Shown here piece by piece: positions 48,305 through 60,303 of a DNA stretch of 64,000 bases. This stretch comes from Spironucleus salmonicida. Lineage: Eukaryota; Fornicata; Diplomonadida; Hexamitidae. Position 1 is the stretch's first letter, and every line of letters begins with the position of its first letter. The position numbers were made by a program, and so were the translations under genes. The stretch is taken from NCBI GenBank assembly GCA_000497125.2, contig CM035316.1, positions 1,480,001-1,544,000 of the forward strand, in the 5' to 3' direction. Under the pieces are notes generated by a model. It was not told where the DNA came from. It worked only from the letters and a program-made list of their open reading frames with translations, and made no database searches.

Positions 48305-49852
48305 TCACTCCTTTTTTTCCTCTTCTTTTTTCCAATCAATTTTAATCTAGCAAGATCCCTACAAAACTACAATTTGCTCATAAATACCTTCAGAAAACTC
48401 ATTTCCAAATATTTCAATACATTCCAAACCACTTTCTTCGAATAATTTGACTAAAACTCCAAGCAAATTCTCATCGAAAACTATCCCACATCCTGATATC
48501 TCAAGTACCCTAAGCCTCTTCATACCAAATTTAACTACCTGCTTTAAAATTCCATTTGCCAGCAATATAAAGCCTTCACTTTTAATTCCATTGCCAGAGA
48601 GTTTTAGCACCTCTAGCATACAATCCTGGCTTCCCAGCGCTAGACCTAAATAGCTAGCTCCAGCTGCCGTCAACATATTGCCTCTGAGATCGAGTTCGTA
48701 AATTTCAGGTCTCTTTAATCCGGCAGCCTAAAGGCTTAATTTAGCAATGAAATTAACCCCTGAGTCGCTAATTTGGTTGAATGGGAGACTCAACGCGCAA
48801 ATTTGATTAGCCGAATTGTCCAAATTAAACTGTCTGAGGCCCTAGCAGAGAATATCACTTTGCTAACTGTTTAGTTATGATTTATAAATTTTGAGCGTTT
48901 TAAGCTTATTAAGTGACTTAAAGCAAGTTGCAATTTGGGCAATATCTTGATTTCCGATTTTTGAGTTTTTGACTGAGGAGTGAAAAATTGGATCTGGGAA
49001 TGCACGATAATTATCATTTTAGAAGGCTACTTGATTCATTTCTACCATATCTGGCATATTATGGAATGGAAATGCTGATTTATCTTATACAAATTATTAT
49101 TTACGGTTTTAAATGTAAGCTGATAGCGAATCTGAGGCTTAAAGCTCTTTGGAGAGCAAAAACTCGAGATTAAAATCCTTAACTGCTACAGATTTACCAA
49201 TTTCACCTAGTGTTTTAGTTCTTAGGTAATTCTAGCCTCTGTATGTTTCATCTGTACTTGTATTATAATGGAGTGGATGGTTAGTGTTCATTTCGAGGAT
49301 TTGGTTTGGATCCAAAATAAAATCATCAAAAATGAGTGTCAAATGCTCTAAATTTGGAAAATTAATCAGAATTTCGCTGTAATTGAACTAATCTGGTTAT
49401 AATCTTAGTAATAAAGAGGTTACTTCAAACCCAAACAATTAACTTGCGTTTAAGAGAGGATTTTCGTCATTTATTGGAAATCCATTATATTATTGACCAG
49501 ATGCTAAAGTTTCGATAACATTACGAAGATAACTTAACCGTGCCATTTCTGGCTCTTATGGTACTATTTTAATACCAAAATGATGGGTGAGTCTTAATTT
49601 CCAAAATGCATCTATATTTAGTGTGTATACTTAAGATAATAAGACATCTTCAGGTAATCTTTAAACTAGATCTGCTATTATTTTATCAGGAGCATTCAAA
49701 TTTTAACAATTCGACTTTATGAACTCAGGCATAAGCGATGTTAAAGAAAGTTCATACAATGATGGTATAATTTTCAAAGAAGGTGTAGGAATATAATCAC
49801 CTCTCTGAGCTCTAGTAGCATAAAGAGATTAAACTGTAAAGGAAAGATCCAT
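48305..49852 (-). CDS. leucine-rich-repeat protein, possibly dynein regulatory complex DRC5 (TCTE1)
   Basis: A 515-residue protein. The N-terminal half (about 1-290) is helical and lacks repeats, containing L-P-E-D-V-L-L-S-Q-V. The C-terminal half has ribonuclease-inhibitor-type leucine-rich repeats: L-K-T-L-K-I, C-A-L-S-L-P-F-N-Q-I, I-Y-E-L-D-L-R-G-N and L-E-V-L-K-L-S-G-N-G-I, then a Lys/Glu-rich tail. Such a layout and length fit TCTE1/DRC5 of the nexin link in motile cilia, but other LRR proteins share it. The LRR part is GC-richer than the rest. Confidence 0.72.
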
Positions 49853-49901
49853 TTTGCGGAATTTAATTATTAATTATTAGCATATAATAATGACGACCTT
49901 A

Positions 49902-50318
49902 TCACTTTTGATGTTATTTATTTGCATCAATAACACTTTGTACCTCATCGTTTCTAGTGTGCTCATTCTTTATAACCTTATTAAGAACTTCTATTTCATT
50001 AAAATTCTGATTTAATTTAGATTCTAAAATCTTACACTACTCGTATACATCCTTGTCTTAATCTAATTTCGATTATAGCGCATAAACCTCATTTGAATTA
50101 AATATAGAATTTTACTATAGTATGTGTGTCTTTTCAATTTAAATACGGATAATTTCTAATTTTTATTACATCTACAAAATCTTGTGATTTTTCTCAATTG
50201 TCATTGATGACAACTCTAACTAGCTGAAAAAAAATTCATTGGAGGCTAGTATTTATTATTATTAATCCAGATCCTACTTTATTAACTTATCTTGAACTTG
50301 ATTTAAATATGTTTACAT
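49902..50318 (-). CDS. small coiled-coil protein
   Basis: A 138-residue protein that is coiled coil almost throughout, with many Gln, Lys and Glu. It starts M-Q-T-Y-L-N-Q-V-Q, with Q-Q-Q-Q encoded by TAA codons. Only 57 bp separate its start from the divergent neighbour, so the two probably share a promoter. No family recognised. Confidence 0.6.
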
Positions 50319-50375
50319 TACTTAAATAAAATATATATCAATAATATATATTAAAAATTTATACTCCAAAACATA

Positions 50376-52097
50376 ATGAAAACCTTTCGGCCTAACTCAA
50401 ACCTAAGTCATAAACGCCCTCCATCAGTACTATCGAGACCACCAAATATATCAAAACCAGTTCATTACCCTAAGCAAAGTTCAATTATTATTCCATAGCC
50501 GTTATTACCATTGTATACTTTGGACACACCGACATAACTTCAAAAACTAATCAAAGATGTAGAAGAACTAACAGGATTGGTTGATTTATAGATTAAACTT
50601 TTAGATTTCGATGAATTTTAAGAAGTACTGCAATCTTGTAGTAAATTAAGATACATTACAGACTAAAAAGAAAATCTCATTAATCAAATGAATCATAATA
50701 TGGCCTATAGGACATTAGAACTCGATGTAGTGGAAAGAAGCTTAAACTAATTGGATGAAAACCTTTCCAAAATTGATCCTTCTGACGAATCAATTAATTA
50801 TATAACAACGTTATTTGATGAAATGAAAGATGAAAATTTAAATTTTAACCCTTATAAAATACTAATTTTCTAGCTTTAATAATCTCTAGCCAAAGTATAC
50901 AGCGAAATGTATTTTGAAATTCTCAATTTGGAAATAAATGTCAAATCCAAAAGATTTATAGAGACAATGACCGCACTTATGGTAAATAAAAAATTTTTTC
51001 AGGAAAAAGATACCACTACTACTAAAAATGGTGTGATTAAGGAGTTTTTCGAACAAAATGTGTGGGTAAAATTGTTACCTGCAAAGAATTTTTCTCATCT
51101 TAAAGTTGTTAAACAGTTTGAATCTCTTGGTACAGATTTTTCAGTTTTTGGTGCAGCGTTTTATGAAGCTATTGGTACTAATTTACCAGATTAATATAGA
51201 ATTCCTTTATTACTATAGAAAAACTAATTGCCACTTTGGGTGTATTATTTTGAATAATTAGTACCAAAAGACTTATATGATAAGTTAATTTCAGTATTAA
51301 GTGCTAGCTCCAGTAAGAAATAAAGATATTTAATTAAAAAATAAGGAGAAATTCAATTAGTATTTGATGTTTTGAGTTCGAATTTATTAGAATGCTAATA
51401 ACGAATTAACATTTATAAATAGGATATGAAAAAGCAAAATTAGCCTGATAACTAATCTTTAGTTAATAGGCTGCTTAAACTAAAGATATAATTAGAATAA
51501 CAAGGATCTGCTCTTGCGTTAGAGCTATAAAGTATATTTAAAACTATTTAATCTATTGACATTACATAACTAACAAATCAGTAACTTTAAGACATAAAAG
51601 TGGCATAGATATTAAAAAATTAAGATATGGTGGGATAACCTATAAAATAGGTTTGGTTAGATGACTAAATTTTAGAAATTATCTTACTTGAATAAGCAGC
51701 TACTATGCATCTTCTTAGTTACAGTAACACTAATGTAATTACGTCTTTAGAGCCATTCTTAGATCAAATTAATGATAAAATATTATAATTAGTTGTAGAG
51801 TTAGAGTAATTTAGTGTGTAGTAAAGGTACGAAGCGCATAGGACGTTGTTACGAAATTACTCATAAACACTATAGTAATAACATACCTTAGAAATATAAG
51901 CAAAGAAAAAATAAGTTCATAGTTGTCCTACAACATTAAAAGATTTATAAAATGCTTAAATTAAAAAGAGAGAATCATAACAATGTTTTAAAAGTTTTAA
52001 CAATTAGAAAAAATTAACACAGAAATAAGAATCACTTAAAAAAGAGATTTAAAAAGTTGGAAGATAAACGGTAAAAGAATCCAGTTTTTACGAATGA
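50376..52097 (+). CDS. hypothetical protein with coiled-coil C-terminus
   Basis: A 573-residue protein. The N-terminus is basic, Pro/Ser-rich (R-P-P-N-I-S-K-P-V). The middle is globular, mostly helical (residues about 80-330), and the last 240 residues form Gln- and Lys-rich coiled coil. No family recognised; a cytoskeletal or ciliary protein would be consistent. It faces the STI1 gene tail to tail, 42 bp apart. Confidence 0.65.
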
Positions 52098-52139
52098 AAA
52101 ATATTTATGATTTTGCTAATATAGGATAAAAAATAAATA

Positions 52140-53897
52140 TCATTTTCTGGGGGGTGGACCAGTTCTAAGAACTCCAGCATTTATAAGTCTCTGTAATTTC
52201 TTGCTTACTGCAGGGTCGCTTAAGAAATGTTAGGCCTACTGGGGATTTTACTAGATTACTTGAATCATTTAAGACATACCTGGGTCTTATGCTAAATTCT
52301 GCATATCTGGATCAGCCATCGCAATATTGGCAATTTCTTACATTTCTTATTCAGACAATTAGCCAGATTACATTTCATGGATTTTCATGCTAGTTTTCTA
52401 GAATCCATCCATCGCCTCAGCATTTTATGAATCTAACTAAATTACCTACTAATATGTCTCAACAGATAAATAATACTACTTACGTAAACGCTCGATTTAT
52501 GCTTTACGGAGAAGAGCTTTCAGATGGTTAGGATCTTCTTTTAACACTTTCTCACAATCTGCATACGAAGGATGGATTTACCCCGCTTTAAATAATGCAA
52601 GTGATCTATTGTTGTGCAACTAAATAAATATAACCTTTGAATCTGCATCCATTAAGTCGTAAGGAAGGTGTGCAATACCTTCGGTAAACTTTTCAGCAGC
52701 TTCAATGAATTTATTAGCTTTAAATAATTCATTACCTGCATTTTTCATATTAACTGCTTCTTCTGGACTATAAATAGATTTTTTCTTAAAAGCTGAAAAT
52801 TCATCCTCAACTTTATTTAATAAAGCCAAAGTAGTTTTATCTCTGAACTCAATCATAGAATCTTTCAAAACACGGATGGCATCTTCATATCTGTTAAGCT
52901 TATAAAGAGCAGAACCCTATTTTGATAGAGATTTTGCCATTTCTTAAAAGCTAGAAGATCCAGAATTCTCTCTACCGAACTGATATGCCTCCTCAGCCTT
53001 AGCTAAGGACTCCTAAAATTTACCTTGCTTAAGTAAGGCGGTAGCAATATTGTTTAAGAATGTAATATTTTTAAATTCTTCAAATGCTTTTTCATAACAT
53101 GTGATTGCTTCTTCATATTTAGCTTCCTTGAAATATACATTTCCTTGATTTTTAAACTCATCGGCTTTTATTTCCTCAGTAGATTTCATAGGTTTTGCCT
53201 CCACTTTAGGTGTTTCTACTTTAGGCTAAGCCTATTTTTCAGAGCAACAAGATCCTCCTGTATTTTAACAGCATGAATCTCCGCATTAATTATTATTTGG
53301 ACAAGATTTTTATTCTTATTATTGCATCATAGCCCCCATTCCCATCATTTCAAGAATAACATTCATTAATACTTTATCTGATTAAGCAGCCATCATAAAG
53401 TTAGGACTCTATCTTGCTGTATTTAAACGCACAAATAAAGTTGGATCTTATATTACCATTTATGAAACCTTGGGATTTCCAGCAATTTTCATTCTGAGTT
53501 CATCTTCAGTACGCCCTAATAATTAATACTGCATTTGATTTTACATATCACCAATAAAAGCTTCCCTTCTTTGAGCAATCAAAGGCTCATTGGGATCATT
53601 GGTAGCACCGTCTGTTAGTGCCTATAATGCCTCATCGCTTTTACCCATAGCATTTAATGAATCTGCGATTCTTACATAGCCCTTTCCAAAAGCTGGCTTA
53701 ATTTAAACGCATTATTTTCCATCTTCTAAAGCTTTTTCAAAATTTTTAGCTTAATAATAAATATTAGATCTATTACTATATAAGATGTGGTTTTCTGGTT
53801 CAATATCGATAGCTTTAGAGTAGCATTATATGGCAGTAGCATAATCTCCAATTTTAACTGCAGCGTTACCTTATTGTTTAAGTTCATCAACTGACAT
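52140..53897 (-). CDS. STI1: Hsp70-Hsp90 organising co-chaperone STI1/HOP
   Basis: A 585-residue co-chaperone that links Hsp70 and Hsp90. The first TPR block (about 1-115) begins L-K-Q-Q-G-N-A-A-V-K; a DP domain follows (about 130-195), then TPR2A/2B (about 240-480) with F-K-N-Q-G-N-V-Y-F-K and the Hsp90-clamp Lys/Asn residues, and a final DP domain. The C-terminus ends in G-P-P-P-R-K. In the linker, about residues 200-225, sits a Cys-rich patch with C-G-D-S-C-C and G-G-S-C-C, unusual for STI1. The length is close to yeast Sti1 (589). Confidence 0.93.
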
Positions 53898-54916
53898 TTG
53901 ATAAGAAAAGGAATTTATTTTGGTAAATTCAATTAAATTGATACTTATATAATATAATATTAGATATATATTTAATTTATTTTTAATGTTTTATAATTTT
54001 AATTAGTTCAACTTTGATAGAGGAATATTTAATATCAATTTATCTATTAAAACAATAATTTAATCGATCTTTACTAAAAACATATAATATCTCTTGCAAA
54101 ATAAGTATTTTTATTTTTAACCAAATCTAGAAAATTAAATTATAAATATATAAAGTACAATGCGTATAGCACTATTATTTTTATCAATCCTTATTGATAG
54201 GAGCATGTATTTTACTTTTAATATAAAGACTAGAAGGTTACATTAATTATTTTATTAATTAATCATTTTAGCGTATTAATATACTTACAGTTTTTTATTT
54301 TTGAATTAAAATAGTTATAGGATTAAAATTCAGTCAATACTCGTTGTAGATCATATTACCATACAATCCATTAAAAAAATTAAGAAAAAGTTTATTTCTA
54401 AATAATCGAATCAACACACAAATGAAAAATGATAAACATGATTATATTATTCATTTAAAAAGGCAAATAGCATTCCAAGTTTATCTTAGTAGAATTTTAT
54501 GGCATCGTAAAATGGTTTATTCGAGTATAACTATACTAGTAAAATAATTTTAATGATTACCTATTATATTATTCCAATTATATTATATGAACATTCAAAT
54601 CACTTATATTACTACATTATCTTTAATTTTATATTTAAATGATATATACCAGGTATAATTTAGTTTTATATCTTAATTTAGGGAGGCATTATATGAAATC
54701 TTAAAATAATATTTTTCATAGCATAAAAGTGATAAGCCACAAAGTTCCTTAATCACTATAATAATATTTAAACTTAGATTTGACATTTCGTGATTTTATA
54801 ATTAGTTTATTTTTATTAAAATTTAGTATTTGTTGTTGAATATACGATTTATGAAATTTCAAATTGATTTTAATAAATATAATATATAATATTTTGATAA
54901 AATAAGATCTATTTTA
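53898..54916. other. AT-rich gap of about 1 kb
   Basis: Between the STI1 and desulfurase-SelD starts. It contains AT-palindromic elements at both ends (53,946-53,962 for STI1). One 90-codon ORF (54,160-54,432, plus strand) starts M-R-I-A-L-L-F-L-S-I-L-I, like a signal peptide, with an AT-rich element before it; support is weak. No RNA gene is seen. Confidence 0.4.
53946..53962 (-). promoter_or_regulatory. AT-palindromic promoter-like element of STI1
   Basis: TATATAATATAATATTA about 50-65 bp upstream of the STI1 ATG, the same type of run as seen before other starts. Confidence 0.3.
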
Positions 54917-57382
54917 ATGCCAATTTATCTGGATCACAACGGAACTACCCCTATGTGTTAAGAAGTTTGCGATGAAATGTCTAAACTGCTGTAAATTTAA
55001 GATGGGAAAACATTTTGTTTTGGAAATCCATCATCCGCACATATATATGGGTTTTAAGCGAAGGAGAAGCTAGAAGAAAGCAGAAAGCACGTTGCAGATT
55101 TGTTTAATATTAGCAAAGATTTCGTATATTTTACGTCTGGAGGCACAGAATCGAATAATATGGTCATCATTGGACTATCACAATTAAATGAAGGTAGAGA
55201 AATCATTTCGGGCCCGTGCGAGCACCCATCCATCGAGGAACCAATTATTTACGCTAAAAGGGCATATTCTGTGAAACACAAAATTCTAAACTGCCTCAAG
55301 ACAGGCGAGCCGGATGTCGCCCAGCTAGAGTCGCTGCTTTCACCTCAAACCTTCTTGGTGACGACAATGCTTGCCCAGAACGAAATCGGAACGCTCACCG
55401 ACACACAAGAAATGTACTACACGATCAAATCCTACAACGAAGCGCACGGCACCAGCATCCTCTTTCACGTGGATGCATCCCAGGCGGTGGGGAAGACCGC
55501 TGTCGCCTTCTGTTGCGATTTGATGACGATTGCACCACACAAATTCTACGGTCCACGCGGCATCGGTTGCCTGCTTAGCCGCTAGCGGCCCCCAAAAATC
55601 GCCTACGGGGCGCCACAGGAGCGCTCGTGCAGGCCGGGGACCGAAAACCTGCTGGCGATTGTAGGAATGGCCAAGGCGTGCGAAGTTGCGGGGCGCGATT
55701 TACAGGTGAGAGTGCAGAGTAGTTGCCGCAAGGTACAGAAAATGTACGACGTGCTGCAGGCATCGAATCTGGACTTTGCGGTGAACGGGGCCGCGGGTAT
55801 TTTGCTAGAAAACGGGAAATTTGCATCCCACTTTTCGTAAAATGAGCAGATTTGCATTTCAAATACACTTTCCGTCTCTTTTAGGAACTGCCCAGCTAAT
55901 TCCATCATTTCGAGCCTGGCTGACAGCGTTTGTATTAGTGCTGGTGCTGCATGCCATAGCGATCGAATTGATATATCGTAGACCCTAAAAAGCATCGGGT
56001 TGGACTAATAATATGCTATGGGGACGATCAGAATTAGTGTAGGCGAGTTCGTCAGTTTGGAAGAGGCTGAAATTGGCATTTAGAAGATTATTTAGGTTGT
56101 TAAGTATTATTAAAGTGGAAATATGATGCGATTAGACGAGTTATCAGCGTTGACCTCTAGCTTACAGCCTGAAAATTCAGTTAAATCTGAGGAAATTGTT
56201 CTTTAAAATGTGGAATTGTAAATTGAAAAATACCCAGACACAGTGTAAAATAGTGTAGCTTTAACTGAATCCTGTCCCGTTATTTCTAAGACCTAAAATT
56301 TATTAAATTTGACCTCTGGATTAGGATGTGCATGCAAATTACGGCCATAGGCGTTGAGCAGAGTTCTCCAGTCGATAAATTTTGGAAAAGATCCAAATAT
56401 TTTGGTCTCATAAGCAACTGCTGATGATGCATGCGTTTATTAGCTTGATAATTAGCTTTTAGTTTCTACTACGGATTTCTTTTCGCCAGTTATTGATGAC
56501 GCATATTTATTTGGTAAAATTTCTGCTGCAAATGCCCTATCAGATGTTTATGCTATGAATTCGAAGCCTATTTTTGCAATCGCTATAGCTGGTTTCCCAA
56601 GCAACAGAATGAGCGAAGACTCTATGATTTAAGTTATTTAGGGGGCTGTTGATAAGTGTCAAGAAGCTGGAATAGTAATTAGCGGAGGACATACAATAGA
56701 GAGTATTGAGCCGTTCTTTGGACTGTGCGTTAATGGTATTTAAAACAGAATCGAAAAGATTAAACTTAACAGAATAGAAGAAAAAGTATGTCAAAACGAT
56801 ATTTACCTAGTGATGACGAAAAAATTAGGTGTTGGTATGCTGACAACCGCAATGAAAAGAGGCTTAATCTAAAACCGCTAAAATTATAAAGAAATATATG
56901 ATGAATTGGTTTGGAATATGGAGACACTCAATATTATTAAATAAGAGTTACCTGATCAAGTTGTTGCTTTAACTGACATTACAGGTTTTGGTCTAGCAGG
57001 CCATTTATCGGAAATGTTAATATAAGATGGCTTGAGTGCAGAAATTTATACTAAAAGCATTCCAGTCCTTAAAGGAGTATAGCAAATTTATGATTTGTAC
57101 CAAAAAATAGTTCTAACTAACGAAAACAATAAGATTTATGTTGCTAACAATAATTTTAAGCTTGATGATGTTCCTTTTTTTACTGATTTAGTCACTGATG
57201 CCACAACTTCAGGAGGATTACTTTTTGCTGTAAAAGGGTGGAACACAGCTACAGAAATAGCTGATTTATACGATGGCACTATCATTGGTCATGTTTTTAA
57301 GAGCGATGCATCATAGTAAATATTATTAACAGATGATAAGGCGAGAGAGAATGTACAAAGAGGCATAGGCTTCTTTAAATGA
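54917..57382 (+). CDS. fusion of cysteine desulfurase/selenocysteine lyase (NifS-like) and selenophosphate synthetase (SelD)
   Basis: An 821-residue two-domain protein. Residues about 1-390 are a PLP enzyme: Y-L-D-H-N-G-T-T-P start, H-V-D-A-S-Q, the PLP-Lys near 209 in [10 protein letters not shown], and the loop cysteine near 346 in S-A-G-A-A-C-H-S. After an 80-residue linker, SelD starts near 465 with the catalytic cysteine in [10 protein letters not shown] (C471 position). The rest is complete, including A-D-D-A-C-V-Y, the D-F-F-S-P loop and G-G-H-T-I. The first half could release selenium from selenocysteine, and the second make selenophosphate for Sec-tRNA. SelD uses Cys where some relatives have Sec. 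The desulfurase 3' half (about 55,200-55,960) is strongly GC-rich. Confidence 0.92.
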
Positions 57383-57599
57383 TTTACTACATTTCATTTT
57401 CCGTTTCTTTTCAATAATGAACCCTTAATTAAAAATTGAAAATGTGAGTTTTGTCCAACCGTCTCTACCTATTATTACAGCTGTAATATAATATAAGGAG
57501 ATGACTGTTATAAGTAGGTTCTCATAGCGCGTAGATTTCTTAATTGATAATTGTACTGTTCGATAGGTATATTTGCCAGGTTTCTATATTAAATCAATA

Positions 57600-59120
57600 A
57601 TGCCATCTAAAGATGGTATATACGTTCTTCCAGCTAACTTTGCTGGTTTATTACTGATTAAAGACAACGAACTTTTCCCAACTGTAATTCCTCTTTCTGC
57701 TTAGCCAGTAGATTTCTACACGTCTATAGAAACTGACAATATTGTGCTTAAATATGCATAAGATGTTTAAATTGTAGATTAGGAGATGCGCGTTATTAAA
57801 CGTTTTAATTGCCTACCAGGCTGTATCGACTGTCTTGTCTAAAATCTTGTACTTACAAAAATACTAGTATATGGTGACCAACTATAGCTCATTGACACCT
57901 AAACTGGAGAAACTGACGAAATTGAAGCATCAGGTTACGCTGTATTTCAGTTAAATGTTATCCATATCGCTCAGACTAAAATTATTGCAACCTACGATCT
58001 TGATCTCGATTTAATTTAGGAGACCCGTGTTCCATTTTTCGTTAACAAAATATCTATTCTTTCCTCACTCTCATTAATGGCAGGAGGTGGAACAAATACA
58101 GCAATTTTCACATTCCAGCAGCGTACTCTTCAGCTTAAAACAAAGTTCAGCTCAGTATCATCAGAACTAGTAGGTGGTGTTGAGACTGTTCAACATTATT
58201 AGCTTTTTGAGAAACTATGCTATTCACGAATCATCAACAAAACTACACTCCAGCCAACTACTTTTGTCCTTTCAGACCCTTTAAATCCGTAATTTTTAGA
58301 TAATTCTATTTTAGTTCGCTCATATCATGGTCTTGATTTTCTTAAAATTGAAAATGGATAAACTGTCATTTAAAAGCGCTTAAAGGCGAGTGGGAACGAG
58401 CAGTTTTTCTCAGTGATGGATGGTTCGAATTTGGGAGTATCAGATCGATCAAACGGATTAATTGTAGATTTTGCTGGTGTTTAAAATAGTTATTTGGTAA
58501 GTTATGCTGGGGAAAATGTAACAAAATGTTTTAGAAATGGAGAATTTATTAAAAATTTACCACTTTCTCTGGCAATAGCAAAATATGAAACAGGGTTTAT
58601 TTTGGCGTTTCCTAACGGCTTCTGCACTTGTGATTTAGACTTTAATTTAATGGCATTCAATAGATATGATGTTGGGGGTTAAAAAGTAATTCTGGGCAGC
58701 TTTGGTAAGCGTATTTTGGCAGTAATTGGAGGGATTTAGGTTGTTTTGATGGATTTGGAGTTGAAGATTTTGATATAATAACGTAGTGCACCGATTTTCG
58801 GATTTGAAATAGGTATGGATGAGATTGTTCTTAATAAGTTTAAGTAATAGGTAATTGTTAGCTTGGAATTATCTGTTTTACAGGCGTTTACAAAAACACA
58901 TGTGATTGGTTCTCATGTAGTCAACGGAAAAATCTATAGTTTGAACTAATATGGATTAGATAGCATGAAAAATAAAAGAGGTGATAGAGAAGGAATTTGG
59001 TATTTTGCTGGTGTACAACAGAATGGAATTATATACTTATTTAATAGGAACCAGATATTTGCTGAATGGGAACTGATTCACGGATCGACGTATGGGAAGG
59101 CTTTCCGTAGTTTGGATTGA
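57600..59120 (+). CDS. beta-propeller-like protein, unknown
   Basis: A 506-residue protein made of repeated short beta strands and loops along its whole length (V-L-T-K-I-L-V-Y-G-D, I-L-A-V-I-G-G-I-Q-V-V-L, G-I-I-Y-L-F-N), the look of a seven- or eight-blade propeller. No WD signature is clear. The start follows a 217 bp gap that includes TGTAATATAATATAAGG, an element of the local promoter type. A scaffold or adaptor role is inference only. Confidence 0.68.
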
Positions 59121-59197
59121 GGGTCTTTATTAATTTTTTAAGTTAAATTTTAGAAATAATAATAATATATATTTTATAGTAAAATTTGAATTCTTGC

Positions 59198-60217
59198 ATG
59201 CCAGTTGGTCTTCAAAATTAAGGGAATACTTGCTACATGAACTCAGCATTACAGTTAATCACAAACTCAAGTTATTTGAGAGATGCTATATTAAGGTAAG
59301 ATAATCAATATGCATCAGCCTTGAAAAAAATTATTATTGCAAAGAGTAGTATTATCCCTAGAGAAATAAAAACACTTATGGGATTAAAGTATAGTCGTTT
59401 TCATGGATATTAATAATAAGATTCCCATGAGTTTATTTCACTTTGTCTAGGAATGTTGGAAGATGAAGAGGGTGTAAAAAATAAATACTATGAAGAAGTT
59501 AATTATGACTGTCCAATGTAAGAGGGATATGAAAAATATAGAGATTACTGTTTAAAAAGACAGACCTCAGAGATGTAGGAGCTGCTTAGATATTATAAAG
59601 TTTTAGATACACAGTGTGAAAATTGTGGTACAATAGGGTATAGTTTTCATGAGGATGAAAGTATTATCTTAAAAATTAAACAAGCTTCATAGGCAGGGAA
59701 AGACAAATCATAAGGATATATAAGTAGCTTTACCTTATTTTTTGGTGGTTCATCTGGCGAGCCAATTGATATGAATACATTGCTTGAATCATATTTTGCA
59801 ATAGAGACAACTGATAGGATTTGTAAAAAATGTAACTAATGTAAATTATCAACATAATTGAAGCTATGGACACTTCCAAAGTAGTTACTTATTGTTTTTG
59901 CAAGGTTTACTGGTAAGTTTACCAAATTGAACAACAAAATTAATTATGACTAAATTGTTAGTCTTAACAAATATTTCCATAATGATTCGCCATATAAAGA
60001 ATAAGAATAATTTAAGCTTGAAGCGGTATCATTACATTCGGGTTCTACATCAGGTGGGCATTATACTGCTTTTGTAATAGATGATGAAAATTCCATGTAT
60101 GACTGTAATGATAGTTGTGTATCAGAGACAACTAGTGTAATAAACGATCCAAGAGCATATGTTTTGAGCTATGCTATGTTAGAAAATTCAAATATAGTAG
60201 AGACCCAGGAAGAATGA
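59198..60217 (+). CDS. ubiquitin carboxyl-terminal hydrolase (USP family), second copy
   Basis: A 339-residue USP. The Cys box is Q-N-Q-G-N-T-C-Y-M-N-S-A-L-Q with C12 as nucleophile. The Q-Q-Q-D-S-H-E-F box is encoded by TAA TAA TAA GAT TCC CAT GAG. Two C-x-x-C pairs of the zinc finger are present (C-E-N-C, C-K-K-C). The His box is S-G-G-H-Y-T-A near residue 287, then D-C-N-D as the Asn/Asp box. It differs from the USP at 20,956 in length and inserts, so it is a paralogue rather than a recent copy. 78 bp separate it from the previous gene. Confidence 0.93.
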
Positions 60218-60256
60218 CGTTTTGCATTAAATATTTTTAATTTTCTATATAATTGA

Positions 60257-60274
60257 ATTATAATATATAATAAA
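60257..60274 (+). promoter_or_regulatory. AT-palindromic promoter-like element of CFAP61
   Basis: ATTATAATATATAATAAA about 30-47 bp upstream of the start, inside an 86 bp spacer after the USP gene. Confidence 0.3.
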
Positions 60275-60303
60275 CAAATATATTCGGAATTTCATCCGCA
60301 AAA

